Of a stretch of 64,000 nucleotides of DNA, positions 10,401 through 25,400 are shown piece by piece; position 1 is the stretch's first letter; each line of letters opens with the position of its first letter. Below the pieces are notes generated by a model. The model was not told the DNA's origin. It ran no database searches and was given only the letters and a program-made list of their open reading frames with translations. Both the position numbers and the translations under genes were made by a program. This DNA comes from Tetranychus cinnabarinus (Eukaryota; Arthropoda; Arachnida; Trombidiformes; Tetranychidae), in NCBI GenBank assembly GCA_022266195.1, contig WHVY01000003.1, forward strand, positions 868,001 through 932,000. Reading direction: 5' to 3'.

Positions 10401-13400
10401 GAATTAACCTGAATAAATGTATAAAAATCAGTAAACTGAATCGTCATCAGTAACTTGATAGGCAATGAATTCAATTAAAGTAACAAAAAAGACACTTTTT
10501 CAGATCAAACATTTTTCATTAATAATGTGAATATGCTTTTGGTTGTTGATTTTGCCTTTTTTTGTTTCAACTCTGAATACTCTGAGCTGATTGAACTGAA
10601 TAAAAGAATTGCCGAATTTCAGTTTCTATAAATTGGTTAGATTAATTAGACTGTTGAATGGTATTTATGATGGTAATTAGATGTGAAAAATTGAAGTTTA
10701 CATGAAAAAAAGATGAAATTCACTGAAGATGTTTATGATTTAAGTTTAGATTAACTCTATTAAATTATTGAGTATAAATCTTATTAGTGGTGATGATAAT
10801 CAATATTACATTAAATTTAGTTTTAACTACAATTGATGACAACATGAGAAATGATTTAAATCGGTAACCTTGATGATTAACCTTAAGGGTAAACAATTTG
10901 TTCAATTTGTTTCTCTTTTTTTGTGTGTTGAAAAAATGTCTTTCAGGTTAACTTTGATAAATCAACCTGATTTAGTTATTAATATCAACAATTTAACGGT
11001 CATTTAAACATTACTTTCAAGATCACTTTTCTTGCTTCTTATATTGATTGTTTTTAAATTCAATTATTTAGCTAATTGTTAGTTATGACAATTACATTGA
11101 GAAAATTGATATAATTGGAAACCTTTTCTTTTGACATTATTACCAGTAATTCAAAAAAACCGCAAAAAGTTGAATCTTACTCATTGGGTTAGCTTGTAAA
11201 GTTAACGGACATTTGGTTTAAACGTTTTCTTGCTTAATTTTTTCACTGCTGTTAACAACAAAGTAACTTAATAATCATAATTGTGAATTTAAAATACAGT
11301 TAATCACCTAATATGAACTTTGAAAGGCTAAATTGTTACCTACAATTGATGGAGTGAACAAAAATACAGTTGTAATGGAGTTACCAGGCAAGCGGGTAAA
11401 ACTCAACTACCATATTTTTGGATTTTCAACTCTAAATCTTGGTTTGAAACAGAGTCACGCTAATATCATCATCATCTTTAATCCATTGAACCGTCCATCC
11501 GAGGAGTTAAAATACATTTCTTACATGATGCTGGTAATGATAAAGATGGAGATGATTATCATGAACAATACCAACAACTTGAAGAGTAACAACATAGTGA
11601 ATAAGGAAGAAAGACTCGGATTGATCAAGGATGAGGATCAGGATGATTTGAGATGATCTAAACATGAAATGAGCAAGACACTGTTATGATGGATTAGGTT
11701 ATTACTACCTGTTACAGATAATTGTTTCAAAATTTCAGGCGAACATGGTAAAATGAAAATTATTGTAGTTTTACTTTTGAATTTAGACGAGTTAACCCTT
11801 GGTAAGTTGATAACTGCCTATTCTCATTATAATCACCCTTACCCAATACTTCTCATCAACCAACTCATCAACATTTTTAACTTTTCCTCTTATTAGCATC
11901 ATGACCGAGCTGTTTGGATCCCAAAATTACATTAATTTTGTTGCGTTAAGGCGATTCGTTCAATCATTTTGATAACATTTCAAGGCCAATGCTTTTTTTC
12001 AAATATCAAATTCATGTATGATGATGGTGATGGTGATGGCGATTAGCAGTTGTGAAGAAGAGCAAAGTTCATCATGAAACTTGATGTATTTTAAATCAGA
12101 GTTTCTTAAAAGGTGTCAAATCTTTGCTTCTCACACCCTCATTGTAATTATGATGATGATGATTGGTGATCTTCATCATTTTGGACAGTTTCATTTTTAA
12201 TCAATTTATCATCGCAATGATGTATGAGTCTGTTTTCATAATCAATAATAGGGAAAAAGGGTCATCAGAATTAAACAAACTTGTAAAGAGAAACATCAAA
12301 GGAGATTTTGATTCAGACAAATGATCAATTTTCGTGTGTAAATGAAATAAATTGCAGCAAGGTTGAAGTTTCAATCATTCAGTAGTTGATTAGTATCAAA
12401 TATTTGTACTGTAGACACAAATTAACACTAATCTAGATTGTCAAAGACAATCATTTATCAAAAAAGAAAAATGAAAATGAATTTTCAATGATTGAACTGG
12501 CGAAAATATTTCATCTCAAGCAAATTGAAAATTGTACTTGAGGTTTCATTTTGAATTGTTAAAACATGAATTTTATGGTGAAAGTTGGTGATTTTTTCTT
12601 ACAAAGCAAAATACAATTTAACATACTCTAAGTATGTTAATAAACAATAATCTCAACAATCTTAATGACTGGATAAAATCGTGTTTTGCGCTTCCGTATG
12701 TCCATATAATTATCATTATCTTGACCAGGAAAGATCAAGGTAAAAGCTACAATCGGAATACAAGAAAAAAAATAATTGAAAGAGTTGAACATAATCAAAA
12801 TGAAAACCATTATTACTATCATCATCATCATCACCATGATTTACAATCAAGATTGTTATTCCGTCAATGATTGTTGGTGAAGTTAACACAGGAATACAAC
12901 TGTAACTTGATTGTTACCCTTGACACTGTCGATTGAACGACAAATTATCATTAATCGTGCCTCACGATCAACAATTTTGATAAATTGAAATAAATCTAAT
13001 CGATGAATCTTGTAACAATTTAATGTTAAAATAATGATAATCAACATTTTTACCAAAAAAGTTTCACTTTTTTCTTACAAAAAGGAAACATTGAAACTTG
13101 ATCTAGTTCAACGGTAAATATTGACGTTCACAATTAATCGCTTATTGTTGCTGTTAATGATGATAACGTGGTTACAATTAACTCTGTGATCAACAACAAT
13201 CATTTTCATCATTTTGAAGCTGAGTGAAAGCAAGAAGAATGTTCAATTTTGATTGTTTATCACAGCGCCTTCAAACAGCAGTTAGAGTTAATTAATTAAC
13301 TACAAAACAATACAATGTTTCATCGTTCATAAAATAATCAATAAACAATCCAAACATCAACAATCGAGTGATTAATCATTAAAACAGTTTCACCTCAATA

Positions 13401-16400
13401 ACAATAGTTTACCTGAAAATGTCAACAATCAATTCAATAGTTGAACAGCTTTCAAATGATCAAATTTTTCTGGTCTTTCATTATTTTTTAAAACACTTCA
13501 CTTTATGATTACAATTTAACAATTGTAATGATATTTTTACCATTTGATGAGCAACAATTAGATGAAACAAGGTGACAATTTGAAGCTATTCAAAGCTATC
13601 AATTTAAAAATGGTTTCAAAAGACTACAGTTAATGGTTAATCAAGTAGGAATAAAAGATGAAAATGTATAAAAATATCATTAATGTTGTTGGTTTGAAGA
13701 TCATGCAAATGATCAATTGAAACTGGAATCGCGAGAAATAGCAATCACAGTGATTAAAGTATAATCAAGTGAATGAAGTTAAATATCAATGTTAATTGTA
13801 AATGTATTAAATATCTAAAATAATCAATATCTTGAGGGTAAACCGTTTTGAGCCATTTTGAATGTTGTTTGATAAATGGTTAGACAAATGTTTAACCAAC
13901 AGTCAATGAACAATAATAGGAAAGGAGAGGAATTAACCTTTCAATTTACAATTTAAAAGGATCTTTGAGAAACCAGATTAACCGGATTAACCTGGGAACA
14001 TAATGGACAAACAGATTATCTTATTAAATCATCTTGTTTCACCTGACCAACTACTATCAATATGATTATCATTATTAACCATTATTATTATCCGCATCAT
14101 CATTGTTACACTTGTTATTGTTAGACCAACAACGGTTGATCCCAATGGATGATCAAGTAAACATTGATTGTTACGTTTATTATCGAGTTACCCTTTATCA
14201 TTAATCTAACCTCACTGAACAATCAAATTTAACGGACTACAATCAAATAAAATGGCTGCAAATTATGATCATTACTGGCTACTTACAACTAAATAATAAT
14301 GTAACAAGCAAAGTCAATTTGTTAAACATTTACCATTAAAATCATAAATATCTTTCAGCTTTTGACCAAATTTAGTTTTACCAAAACCTGTTTTAATTGT
14401 CATTAGGTTTAATGAACTGGTCCATTTAATTAGCCTTGTCACCGATAATGTTAATTGTCAAGATGTAAAATGGATTGTGTTCAAGTGGGAAAGTGAAAAT
14501 TGAAATGGACATTTGCCGTTAGCGATGATAGCCAAACCCTTTTAATAGTAATGTAATCATTTCCCTTCCCATTATTAAAGTGATTAACAATTTAGCAAAA
14601 TATTCAACAGCAAAATTGGGTTCAATTGTGTTCAAAATATTGCCTTTTATTAAACACAATGAAAATGGTTATCAAAATGATATTTTAAACTCTGGACAGT
14701 AATAGTTAATTGTAATTTAGATTTGAGTTAAATTTTGATTCTATTTGATTAGTTGAAAGGATTGCTATTGAATCTAGTTTTCTGGTTTCAATGGTAAAAT
14801 TGTATTCCAATTGGATATCAATTTGAAATGGACAATTGTAATTGAAAAATGACCCTTTACCATCTCAATTTAGTTGTCATTAAAAGATTGACAAGGTTGA
14901 AATAATTCATAAGTTATTATAATTAATAATATAATCATTATCCGAGTAAATTGTTTCAGAACCGGGAAGTGAAGCCAATTGAAACTTAATTATAACTATT
15001 AGCCAAAAATTGAACTTGGATTAGGAGAGTTACAATGTTTCTTGGATTGTGTTATTAACCATAATTGTAAACCTTTTTAAACCAGTTACAATAACCATTT
15101 TAACCTTAACTCAATATTGTAAATACAATTAATACAATTGTATTAAACAATCATCTTTTTTACCTTTTAACGGTTGATGAATAAATTAACACTAAACTAA
15201 TCATCATTCAAGAGATGATTACAGTTAACAATTGAACATTGATTAAGACGTAATTTTACTTGCAATTTGGTAAATCAAAGATTTCCTTTGATTTTAAAAG
15301 ATCATTAAATATTGGCTGATGATAAATGATGATCCAGTTAATAACAATTTAATCATATTGATGCGTAGGTTTAATCAATCTTTCAGGCTTTGGTGAAAAG
15401 CTTGAAATATTGGTTGTAAAAATGGTTATTAAAATTGGATGTTAAATGGCTATTAAATGATTAAGAAGCTAAATGGTCAACAGTAAGTGGATCAGGTGAG
15501 TTGTCGTTAAAGTAATTATGATCAAAGGAATGGGTCAGTTGATTGTAATCCTTTTTGTGTTGGTTTTAATGTTGCAATTAGAGTCAGATTTAGCTTAATG
15601 AGTGTTGAGTGTTAACAGAAGAAATTGAAAAATGAAATTGATTTGAATTAAAACAGATTATTATAACAATTTGCTTTTCTTCCGGTCAACATTATTATTA
15701 GTTTAAATTGTGATTGTTGTAGTCATCAGACTACTAATGGTAACACAATACTTATTGTTGATGTTGTTACGGTTGTTGTGTTAAATTGTTTCAGAAGTTA
15801 AATTGATTTTCATTGCAATTTAACAATGTGAAAGTTGATGAGAAACTGTTAATGGTTACAATTGTCGGAAATTTTTCATCTCTTCTCACCAAAGTTAATT
15901 TACATTTGAATATTTTCCCACAATAATCACAAATAAACCCATAAACACAGTTATTTAAATTGTCAGGCTGTCAATTAGATTGTAACACACACTATGGTTG
16001 GTTAAAGAGTTCAGTCTTAATTGTGTTTAACTTGATAACAAAAAGGAAGAGTCTATTTGTTTTGGGTATTAATAAATCCATGGTTAATATGGTTAAGCAC
16101 AGTTTTGGGTTCAAATTGGATTACATGTTAATCGGGTTTAATCTTGGCTCAGGTTGAACCCAAGATTTATTCAGCATGTTAATGTATTGTTGAATTACAA
16201 TGCGAAAGTGGACTAAATTTAATAAACTTGGTGTTTTATTTTAAATTTAAAACAATTAGAGTTGAAGATGATAATGGTGTTCATCTTGTTGATGAATTGG
16301 ATTCAATCCTCATTATATCTTTTCCTTATCTTGCTTAGCAACATGATGAATTGGGTGAGCTAATTTGGTTTTATTTTTCGCCGTTGATTCAAAGCTCACA

Positions 16401-19400
16401 ACCAACAATAAACAAGTTAATAAGGTTTTATTATTAGAGTAACAACAATTTACCATTGAACAATCAGAAACAAAAATCAAGATTCACTGAAAAAAAAACC
16501 TCACCCAGGTTAAAAACTGGTTGATATAAAACAAAGAAAAAAAAGTGTGAGATGATGGATTCAATCTTGAAAAGTATATCTTCCATCTTGTTAATAAGAT
16601 TTGTATGGAGTAAAAAAGGGAAACAATAAACGAAAAAATGATTCTTAAATTAGTTGACTTGATGAGATTGTACTTTTGTACTTCTCCTGTCCTGAAAGTG
16701 AATTTTGATTGTTTATCTCTATTGTTGAGGTAAAACGTGAATCAACTCGGGTTAAATCAAAATGGATTAATGTATCAAGAACAGCAAAGTTGATGGTCAG
16801 AAGTTTACCAATTATTTGAGCACAAAAAAAAGAGAGAAAAAAATTCAACTCCACATTTCCACCATGAACTTGACATGAAAAGAAAATCAGACCACGAAAA
16901 ATCACATTTCCATATTAATCAGCTATGAAACTGTAAACTGTTGCCTATTCCCGTTTAGACGACCGTTGGCAAGCTTTTGTAATCTGGTAAAAAACCTTGG
17001 TTCTGGGTTGAGACCGGCAGTGAACACCGATGAAAACGTTGATTATAAGTAATTGGCATTCCTTGCTTTAAACCTTTAACACAAACCATTTGTCATCGTT
17101 GAAAGAATATAGTTGTAATAATTGTCAACACACGGTGAAACTGGTTGTCCTACAGTTGAGGTAATCATTTGTCTTGAAAATGACCCTGTTTGTTAACGGA
17201 AATTGTTGACCTAACCAAACTAACGGTTGATTATGTTTCAAGAATATTTAAAAACAAAGTAACAAAAGAAACAATCCAATTCTCGACTGACCTTTCCACT
17301 AATTTAACCGCTTTTATCCTTATCTAATAAGACATCTTGTCGGTTATAAACTTAAACCCTTCATCATCTCTTAATTTCAAGAAACTCTTGCTGTAAGGCG
17401 CCATCTTCAAATCACTTCATAAGATAATTGTTGGATTTTTATTATTTTTTTTCATGCAACCCATAGATTTTCAATTATAACTGCTGAGTATTAAATTGTA
17501 ATCCATTTTTGATAATGACCGTCTTAAACAGTTTGTGGTTCATCATAAAAGTGAAATCCATTGTTGTTGACAATCAATTCATCTTAAAAAATGGTCATGC
17601 CCTTGATGACATCAAGTTTAATCTTATGCTTTTGTTTGCTGCCATTTTGTAGCGTCTTTTTTGTTGGTTTTTTTTTCATTTAAAAATGGTTCTTGATTTT
17701 GTTTGATTACAATGCGTTTAGCCAAATTATCATCCTTGAACTTGACAATTCAATGTAACTGTATCTACTCTTGATGATTATCTGTTCGTGGTCAGTAAAT
17801 TGTGTTTAAATCAACTGGTAAGACGGTTTACATTTACAATGGGAAGGATTTACGTTTGCGAAAAAAAATGGAGGAGGAAAACAAGAGGAAACCATCTAAA
17901 ATCAAAGACCATCAAACAACTAAACCAATAAAACAATTATAATCTAAATTAAATTTTTCCTTTTGTTTCTAGGTCAATCGTCTTGGTGTTTACCATTTTA
18001 TTATACAGAACCTGGTTAATTAAATTAGAACTTAAAATTGGAACATTCGTGATGAAACTATTCAAAATAATCATAACCAAAAGAACAATGTTGGAAAAAC
18101 AGGAGAGAAAAGGACCACCAAAAGTAAGGTTTATATATTTTTCTACTTGTACTTTTACAATTAAATTTTGATGTGGTATTTGGCTAATTATGTACAATTA
18201 TTTATTTCAGAATTTTATTATCAACCAAAAATTCAAAGTGAACTCAGAACCGACAGTTTAACCAAGGATAATTGTGAGCGTTAACGGATTAATGATGGCT
18301 ATATTTTCTGGCTGTGCTTTTTTCTTGGTCACAAAAATTGGATTCTACATTTAATTGGAATTTGGCTTTTTTAATTAAGGATAATGTAAAAAAGTTACTA
18401 CTTTTTGGGAAAATTTCATCACTTATTGCAGAATTTCTTGGATTGCAGAACCATTTTTTTCTCGCATTGTCTAAGGTTATGACCATCTACACTTGACTGT
18501 TATTATGGTTATATAACCAATTATCAGCGATGATTTAGATTTGTTCACGAGGGAACTTTCTGAGGTGAAAATATTTAGGTTTAAGGATCAGTGAGAATGA
18601 TGATAATTTTGAAAATGTTCATAATTTTAGTTGGTCAAAGTTGAAATTACAATTTTGTCCTATTGTGCTTTCAATGGTTTGCTGGTTGAGCAAATAAAGT
18701 TATGGACAGTTTCATAAAATTGATTACCATCCGTTTTCAAGGAAACCTAAAATTTTCATGAAAGACTAATCCGATTAAGAGATTATTCATTAACAATTTG
18801 TGAACACTAAATTTTCATGAGATTACAGGTAAAGTGAAATTAATCAATCATTAAGACGTTCTGCTCTCCAATTTGTTTGCTTGACAGACCTGATGGTCCA
18901 AGAATAGTTACTTTAAAGGGTAATAATGTTAACACTGTTAATGACAATATCAATCATTCATTAGAATCCGAAAAGAAACTATTTTATTCCATCAACATGA
19001 TTTGCTTTTTCATTCGAGACTGAAAATCATGATGAAAATGAAGATAATTGCAACAAAAATCCAAACAATTTCACTGTAAACTGTTTTTTTACCTCATCTC
19101 GCCAGACTTTGCAACAGTTAAATGTAAACATCGCAATTGAACCTTTTTCTATTCTGACCCTTAAATTTAATTGTTCAGCTTTTAACATTTTTTTCTCATT
19201 TGATTTCAGTATCGATAAAGGACATTGAAACTATCGAAACAATTAATTGACTATTGGAATTGGTGGGCACTTTACAGTTAATTAACTTTAGATTGAAACA
19301 CTTTACAAAGTCAAGTACAACGATTAGGGTCATTATCCATTCTAATTTTAACCGCTTACTTCGAACAGAATCGATTGATGAATTTGATTGCCATTGTTAT

Positions 19401-22400
19401 TAACTTATCATTTGGATAGTCTTCACATTTTAAAATATTCAAACTTGATTACATTTAGACCATTCAATAGGAAGCTTTAGTCTCCTTTTTTAATATCAAA
19501 TTATTATTTATATATTATAGCTTGTTTTGGCAGAAATGCAAGCGTTTAACTGTAGACAATTAAGTTTGAAAACATAATGATCAATTTGAGATGTTTATTT
19601 TAAAATGTGTGTTGGGCTAACCAATTTAATTATTACAAGCCTTAAATTTTCCAACCAATAATTGTCTTGAAAAATCAGAATTTAATCGTAGGTTGAAACG
19701 ATTCTTGCTATTTGAAGTGAAGTTGGTTGCAAATTAATTGGTTATTGAGAGAGGAAAGTCAAAATTTTCAATTTCTGTCAAAACCCAAAAATAGTGAAAA
19801 AAGATGGTTAAAAAAGGATGATTTTTGCTACTTTATCACCATTGGTGAAAGTAAATCATGTTTGATCAATGATCATTAAGTTTGGTGTTTGAAATGACAG
19901 TAAAAATTGGGTTATTTTGAGCATTTATTCATTTTTTTGTCAGATTTGGTTTCGTTTTCCAGTTTAATTGGATGTTCATTAAAACAATAATGAATCGCAA
20001 GCTCTGTGATAGTCAACAAGTCATGGTTAGTCAAGTGAAGGTGATGTTAACATGAGAACAATTATAACAGGCAATTTAATATTGATATTTATTCATTTGC
20101 AGCCGTGATTAAATACACATCATTTGGTGGTGATTGAGAAAAGGAAGAGTTGAAACGACAATTGGTTCCATTGAATTGATTCATTATTTGGTTGGAAAAC
20201 AATGAAAATACTAATGTAACTTTTATTTCTTTTATTTTGCTTTTTGATTTAATATTTTTTCTCTCTTTATTTTTAGATAAATTTTAAACATTCAACTCAT
20301 TATTATCGCCATCGTAATCATTAGCAAATTGTTAAATAGTGGAAGGATTTGTTTGCTTGGATGCAAATTGCAGCTTTCCGTAAACATCTCGATACACAAA
20401 GAAGTAATGAAACGCTTTCGATTGGCACTGTTTCCTCCATTAACTAACTTTGATGCAAAGCTAAATGGCTAACGATACTTTCTAGATAAAGTCAACTATC
20501 ATTAACGTTTTCTGGTTCGCATTGTATACAAATGATGCTGATCACGATGTTAAAAGCCTTCGATGACAGGCCAACATATAATCATATTATAATGGTTGTA
20601 ATGTGAATTTCATTGTGTCAAGTAATGAATTGTAAATGGTCAATTGAATTAGCAGCAAATCTTCGCTGTACTGGACATTAGACATTGCGATGTAAAAGTT
20701 ATCCAAAAGACGATTATCAAGTCGGATTCAAAGGTAAGGTAGAAGTGTTTGAAGTTATTCGTAAGCTTTGCTTGGGATAATATGAATACTTGCAACTCTT
20801 TAGGAAACAAAAAGATTCAAATTTTAATGCATTTTATCACTTTCAATTTTCTCCTTTAGGAACTACTCTTTCTTGAATAAATGAATTGAAATCATCAATT
20901 GGAGCAGCTTTCAACCATCATTTACTATTGTTTCCCGATTTTCTCAAGGATTGTTCATCCTGTTTCAATGTTTGGCGATTGCCATCAATAGACAATATCA
21001 AAACAAACAAACAACCCTTGCACCATCAACCATCAACAGTTTCAACACTTGAAGTCATAGTGAAGGCAGCGAGAAGCAAAAAAACTGGTAAACCTAAAGT
21101 GTCGAGATTCAATCCTGTTCGAAGTCCATTTTTTTGTCTATTTGCTGATTCAAAATTGTGAATGCAACAAAAAGTGTAATAAGTTGCCGTTTTTTTGCTG
21201 ATTTAGTTTCTATCTTTGAACCAGCAGAAAATTTCTGGTCAGGTTGACTGATTTTAATCAACAGCTCAGGTCGACCGCAATATATTGTCATTGATAATTC
21301 CAAGATTGGATGGAAATCATTTTTTTTCCCTCATTTTCAACCTTTATTTCACATTCAAGATCTGCGGCAAGTGCAACCCAAACCAGCAAAATGGTGAAGT
21401 AACCTGATATTAGCCTGCTTTTGGGTAAAAATCGAGACGGACTAATGCTATCATCATCCGTATGTTACATTAAAATGTGGACTAAGCAAACTGCTATTAA
21501 GCTGTAATTGATTGAATAATCTAATAACAGTAAAGTCCCACCAAAATAATCACGAGTAAAGTTGGCTTTTTTTTGCTTTACATTTTTTAGGCCTTAAATT
21601 TGAACGAATCAAGGAAAGTGAATGGCAGAAGGTGAACGCAAAAAAGGAAACGATAAGAAGATGACTTTCGGATTTCATCCTTTTTTCAACATTTTACTGA
21701 TTCTCAAATTAAATTTGATTTGCTCAGTTGATTTTCACTTGTGTACTGTTAATGCTGAATTTATGTGAAACCAGAATGAAATGAAGGGAGCGAAAAAAAT
21801 GGTGATTCTTCTTTCTTCTTTTCCTTCCAAAAAGGTGTGAGCTTTAAATAATAATGAAAAAATATATATATATATTTAGACATATATTTATATAGTCACC
21901 ATAATCATCATCAAAAGCTGATTAAAAAGACCAATTGGATGTATCAAGATTGATCAAAAGCCAGGAGAAAATTGGATTGATTGAAAGTTGATCAGAAAAT
22001 GTGCTTCAACGGAATTAATAATAGAAAGTCAAGACTTCGAGAAAGAGATTTTGATAAAAGGTAAACATTTAATGAAAACGAGAACAAAATCTATTATCAA
22101 AGTAGTGCCAATTGAACCATTTTAAATAGATATTACATTGTTTTGTGTTTCTCTTTATTCAAAATGATAATAGGAAGAAGAGTGAAAAGAGGAACAGGAC
22201 GGAAACATTTCAATATATTGATTGACCACTCTTGGTGCTGTTGTCCGGTTACATTTTTATTGCTTCATCTACGATCTAATTTTCATCAAGCAAGACTGAA
22301 CCGTAACATGAGGATAATATTTGAATGGAAAGGTTGACAATTAAAAGGATGGAATTGCAAAATTGTCTAATTTTTACATGACAACAAGTAGCCAGCAGTT

Positions 22401-25400
22401 GAGATTAAAAAGACAACCCAAGGCAAAAGATGAGGCTAAAAATGATTTTTAATGATGATGATGTTGATGTGTGTGTGTGTGTCTGAGTAAATGTGTGTGT
22501 TTTCTTGGCTAATCTATCCTAATAAGAGGTAAATTAAGTCACTCAATTGAGCCTTTTTTCGTGGTTCAATTCGTGTGTTGCATGTAAATTTAATCAAATG
22601 GTTGCATGTATAAACGCCACCAATAAAAAAAGGAGATACTGGACATTGAAAGTCAACAATCAGCTATCGTATTATATTGCTGTTATTATGCTAAACCAAG
22701 AGATTGAAAATTAAACAGCAGATTGTTTACTCAACTGGTTGCTTTTTATTTCAACTTTCAAGTTTCGATGATTACGGGTTAAGATTTTTAGCCCTTATTT
22801 TGGCAACATTGGAACCAGTCACCATTTTAAATTGCGATTGGATGAGGTCAAGTTTCCAGCTTCCATTGATGATGCTACTTATACCAACAATTAATAATAA
22901 TGATGTTGAATGATGATGATGATGGTAATGATGCATTTTTTCACTCTTTCAAAGACTAAAGTAATAATCCGGAAACCAACAAAATCTAATTGAGACTCAA
23001 TTAGCTGTTAATTGTATTCTGGATGGATAAGCTATAAAACAATTGGCCTACACTTGGAGTTAAATAACCAGATGTAAACATTTTCAATCAAATGTCCACA
23101 ACCCTCTCAAACTGTCCCCCAGAGTCATGGTAACCTAATAAACACTCTCATTGAATTCAATTTTTGTTAATTATACCAATTTCGAGAGGACTTTGACTAT
23201 TTTTCAACTATGTACCAGATGCAAAGTGTCTAATTAACTCAATGATTTTGACGATGTTACAAATTTACGTTACCTCGACTCACCTTGTCCTCCAACTAAT
23301 ATTTACTCGTAGATCCTTTATTCCTTTATATTTTCATCCGAGAAAAAAATGTTACTAACTTTCTGTATTTCTCTCTACTTGCAGCATCTGTCTACATTTT
23401 TACGATTGACTAACGATTGACGATTGTTAGTCAAATTTTCAAGCTCTCTGATTTTATTTGGTTATCCGTTGGAAACCTCATGAACGAAACCCGCTTAACA
23501 TGGAAAAGACTAAGAAAGTTTTTGCATAAAAATGTAAACGGAAATATGGCTCCTGGATTTTGAAATAAGCAGCAATTGTAACTAAATGCAACTCGAAATT
23601 TGTCTTATCGAAGAAAATCCAAGGAAAGACAAAACTATTAAAACAAACCAGGCTAATAATTGGTTACTTTTCTTAATCACTCGAATCAAGAAAAACCATA
23701 TTACTAGGCTAATGAGATAAACTCACCTCTAGTTTCATTTTTCTTCCCGTTTCCCAAATTTGAGTATATAAGAGCTCGGAAAAAGTTTCAACAATACAAG
23801 TTGAGTTTCAGAGCTCATTGAGATAGTAAAAAATCAAAACAACTCTTTGTAATCTACTAATTAAACCACTACTACTAACTTTACTTTTAACAACTTTGAC
23901 TTTTCTACATTTCAGTGAAAAATTTTCTTGCATTACCACTAATAATCAACATGAACAAGCAATTGGTAAATATCGTTTAACTATTATTGTTCAACTAACA
24001 TTAGATTTTTTCCACTAATTTTACTTTTACTACTTAATTTTTTTCTGGTTTCAGTTATTCGCTCTTTTCGCCTCAACTCTTATCCTTTGTGTTCAATTTG
24101 TCCGTGCCGAAGAGGAATTCGATGCTGAGGAAACTTTCGATGGCGAAGAAGACGTAACTTTGGAAAGAGAAAGACGAGATGTATCAGCTGATTTAGAAGG
24201 TGCCGAATCAGGAATCGGTGGTAAAGCTGGTGCAGGACTCGGTGCTTATAAAGGAGCAGCGGCTGGTGGGGCAGCTGCCGGTTTTGCTGGTGGAAAGGCT
24301 GGAAAAGCTGGTTATGCCGCTGGTGCAAAAGGAGCAAAGGGAGGTGCAGCTTATGGCGCTAAAGGAGCTGTTGGTGGATCAAAGGGTGCTGCTTCTAAGG
24401 GTGGTTTCTCTTCTGGTGCTTTCGGTAAAAAGTTTGGTTCTAAGGGAGGTTTCTCTAAGGCTGGAGGAGCTGGTTACAACAAGAAGTTCGGAGCAGTCAA
24501 GAAGTTCGGAATGAGCCAAGGTTTCAAATTCGGCAAATCTGCTGCTCATGGTGCTGCCGGTGGTGCTGTTGGAGGAAAAGCAGCTAAAGGTGGTTTTGTT
24601 GGTGCTGCTGGAGCCGGTGGATTCAAGAGTGGAGCTACTGGTGGTAAAAAGGGATTCGCTACTGGAGCAGCAGGTGCAGCCGGTGGTAAAGCCGGTGCTG
24701 CTGGTGCTGTTGGTTTCAAGCAGGCTGCTGGTGCTGCAGGAGCCGCAGGAGTCAAAGGAATCGGTGGTAAAGCTGGTTACGGATTCGGTCGATAAGCAAA
24801 CAAAATTGTAACTTAATAATTCAAGTGTTTAATATCAAGACAAGTCGAGTTAAAGACAAGACAAATACATGTTTGTAATTTCGTCCTATTTCTGTGTATT
24901 GTGTAAAGCTACAATATACCAAAAAAGTAGTTAGTTGTTCTGGACTTAATCTGATGAAAGGTGCACAGTCAAAGTTGTAAAAAATTTTAGTATTTAGTGT
25001 ATAATAAAGACTGAAAATAACATTTATCGGTCAATCAATTAATCTAAATTTTTTAACCTTTTTTCAAATTATATTCATCGCCATTATTTTTCAGAGACCC
25101 TTCAAATCAAAGAGTAAGATTATTGAAAATTATTGTTAAATATCTCATCTGTTTTATTTATAAACCTCAGACAGTAATGATAGAAATGTTGGAAACCCTG
25201 TGAAGCTGAGCAACAAATTAACCCAAGAAAAGGACCAATTACTCGACCTTTAATATGTGGTTAAAAGGATGATTAATGGATGTTTTCATGTTGGTGGTTC
25301 ATTGGCGAGAATGGCTTGTAAATACAACCAGAATGGAGTATAATTTGTTAACCAATATTCCAGATTGTTTTTGGTGGATTAATGATATAACAATTATTTT

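Noticed and set aside
12634..12870. Overlapping opposite-strand open frames with His and Met runs
   Set aside because: Produced by CAT/ATG trinucleotide repeats; no splice sites or domains.
20886..21161. 91-codon + strand frame
   Set aside because: No domain, no promoter or poly(A) context, average intron-like composition; most likely chance.
24080..24811. Several alternative-frame open frames over the Gly/Ala/Lys-rich gene
   Set aside because: Shadow frames of GC-biased repetitive codons. Only the frame with signal peptide, RERR site and splice junction is coherent.
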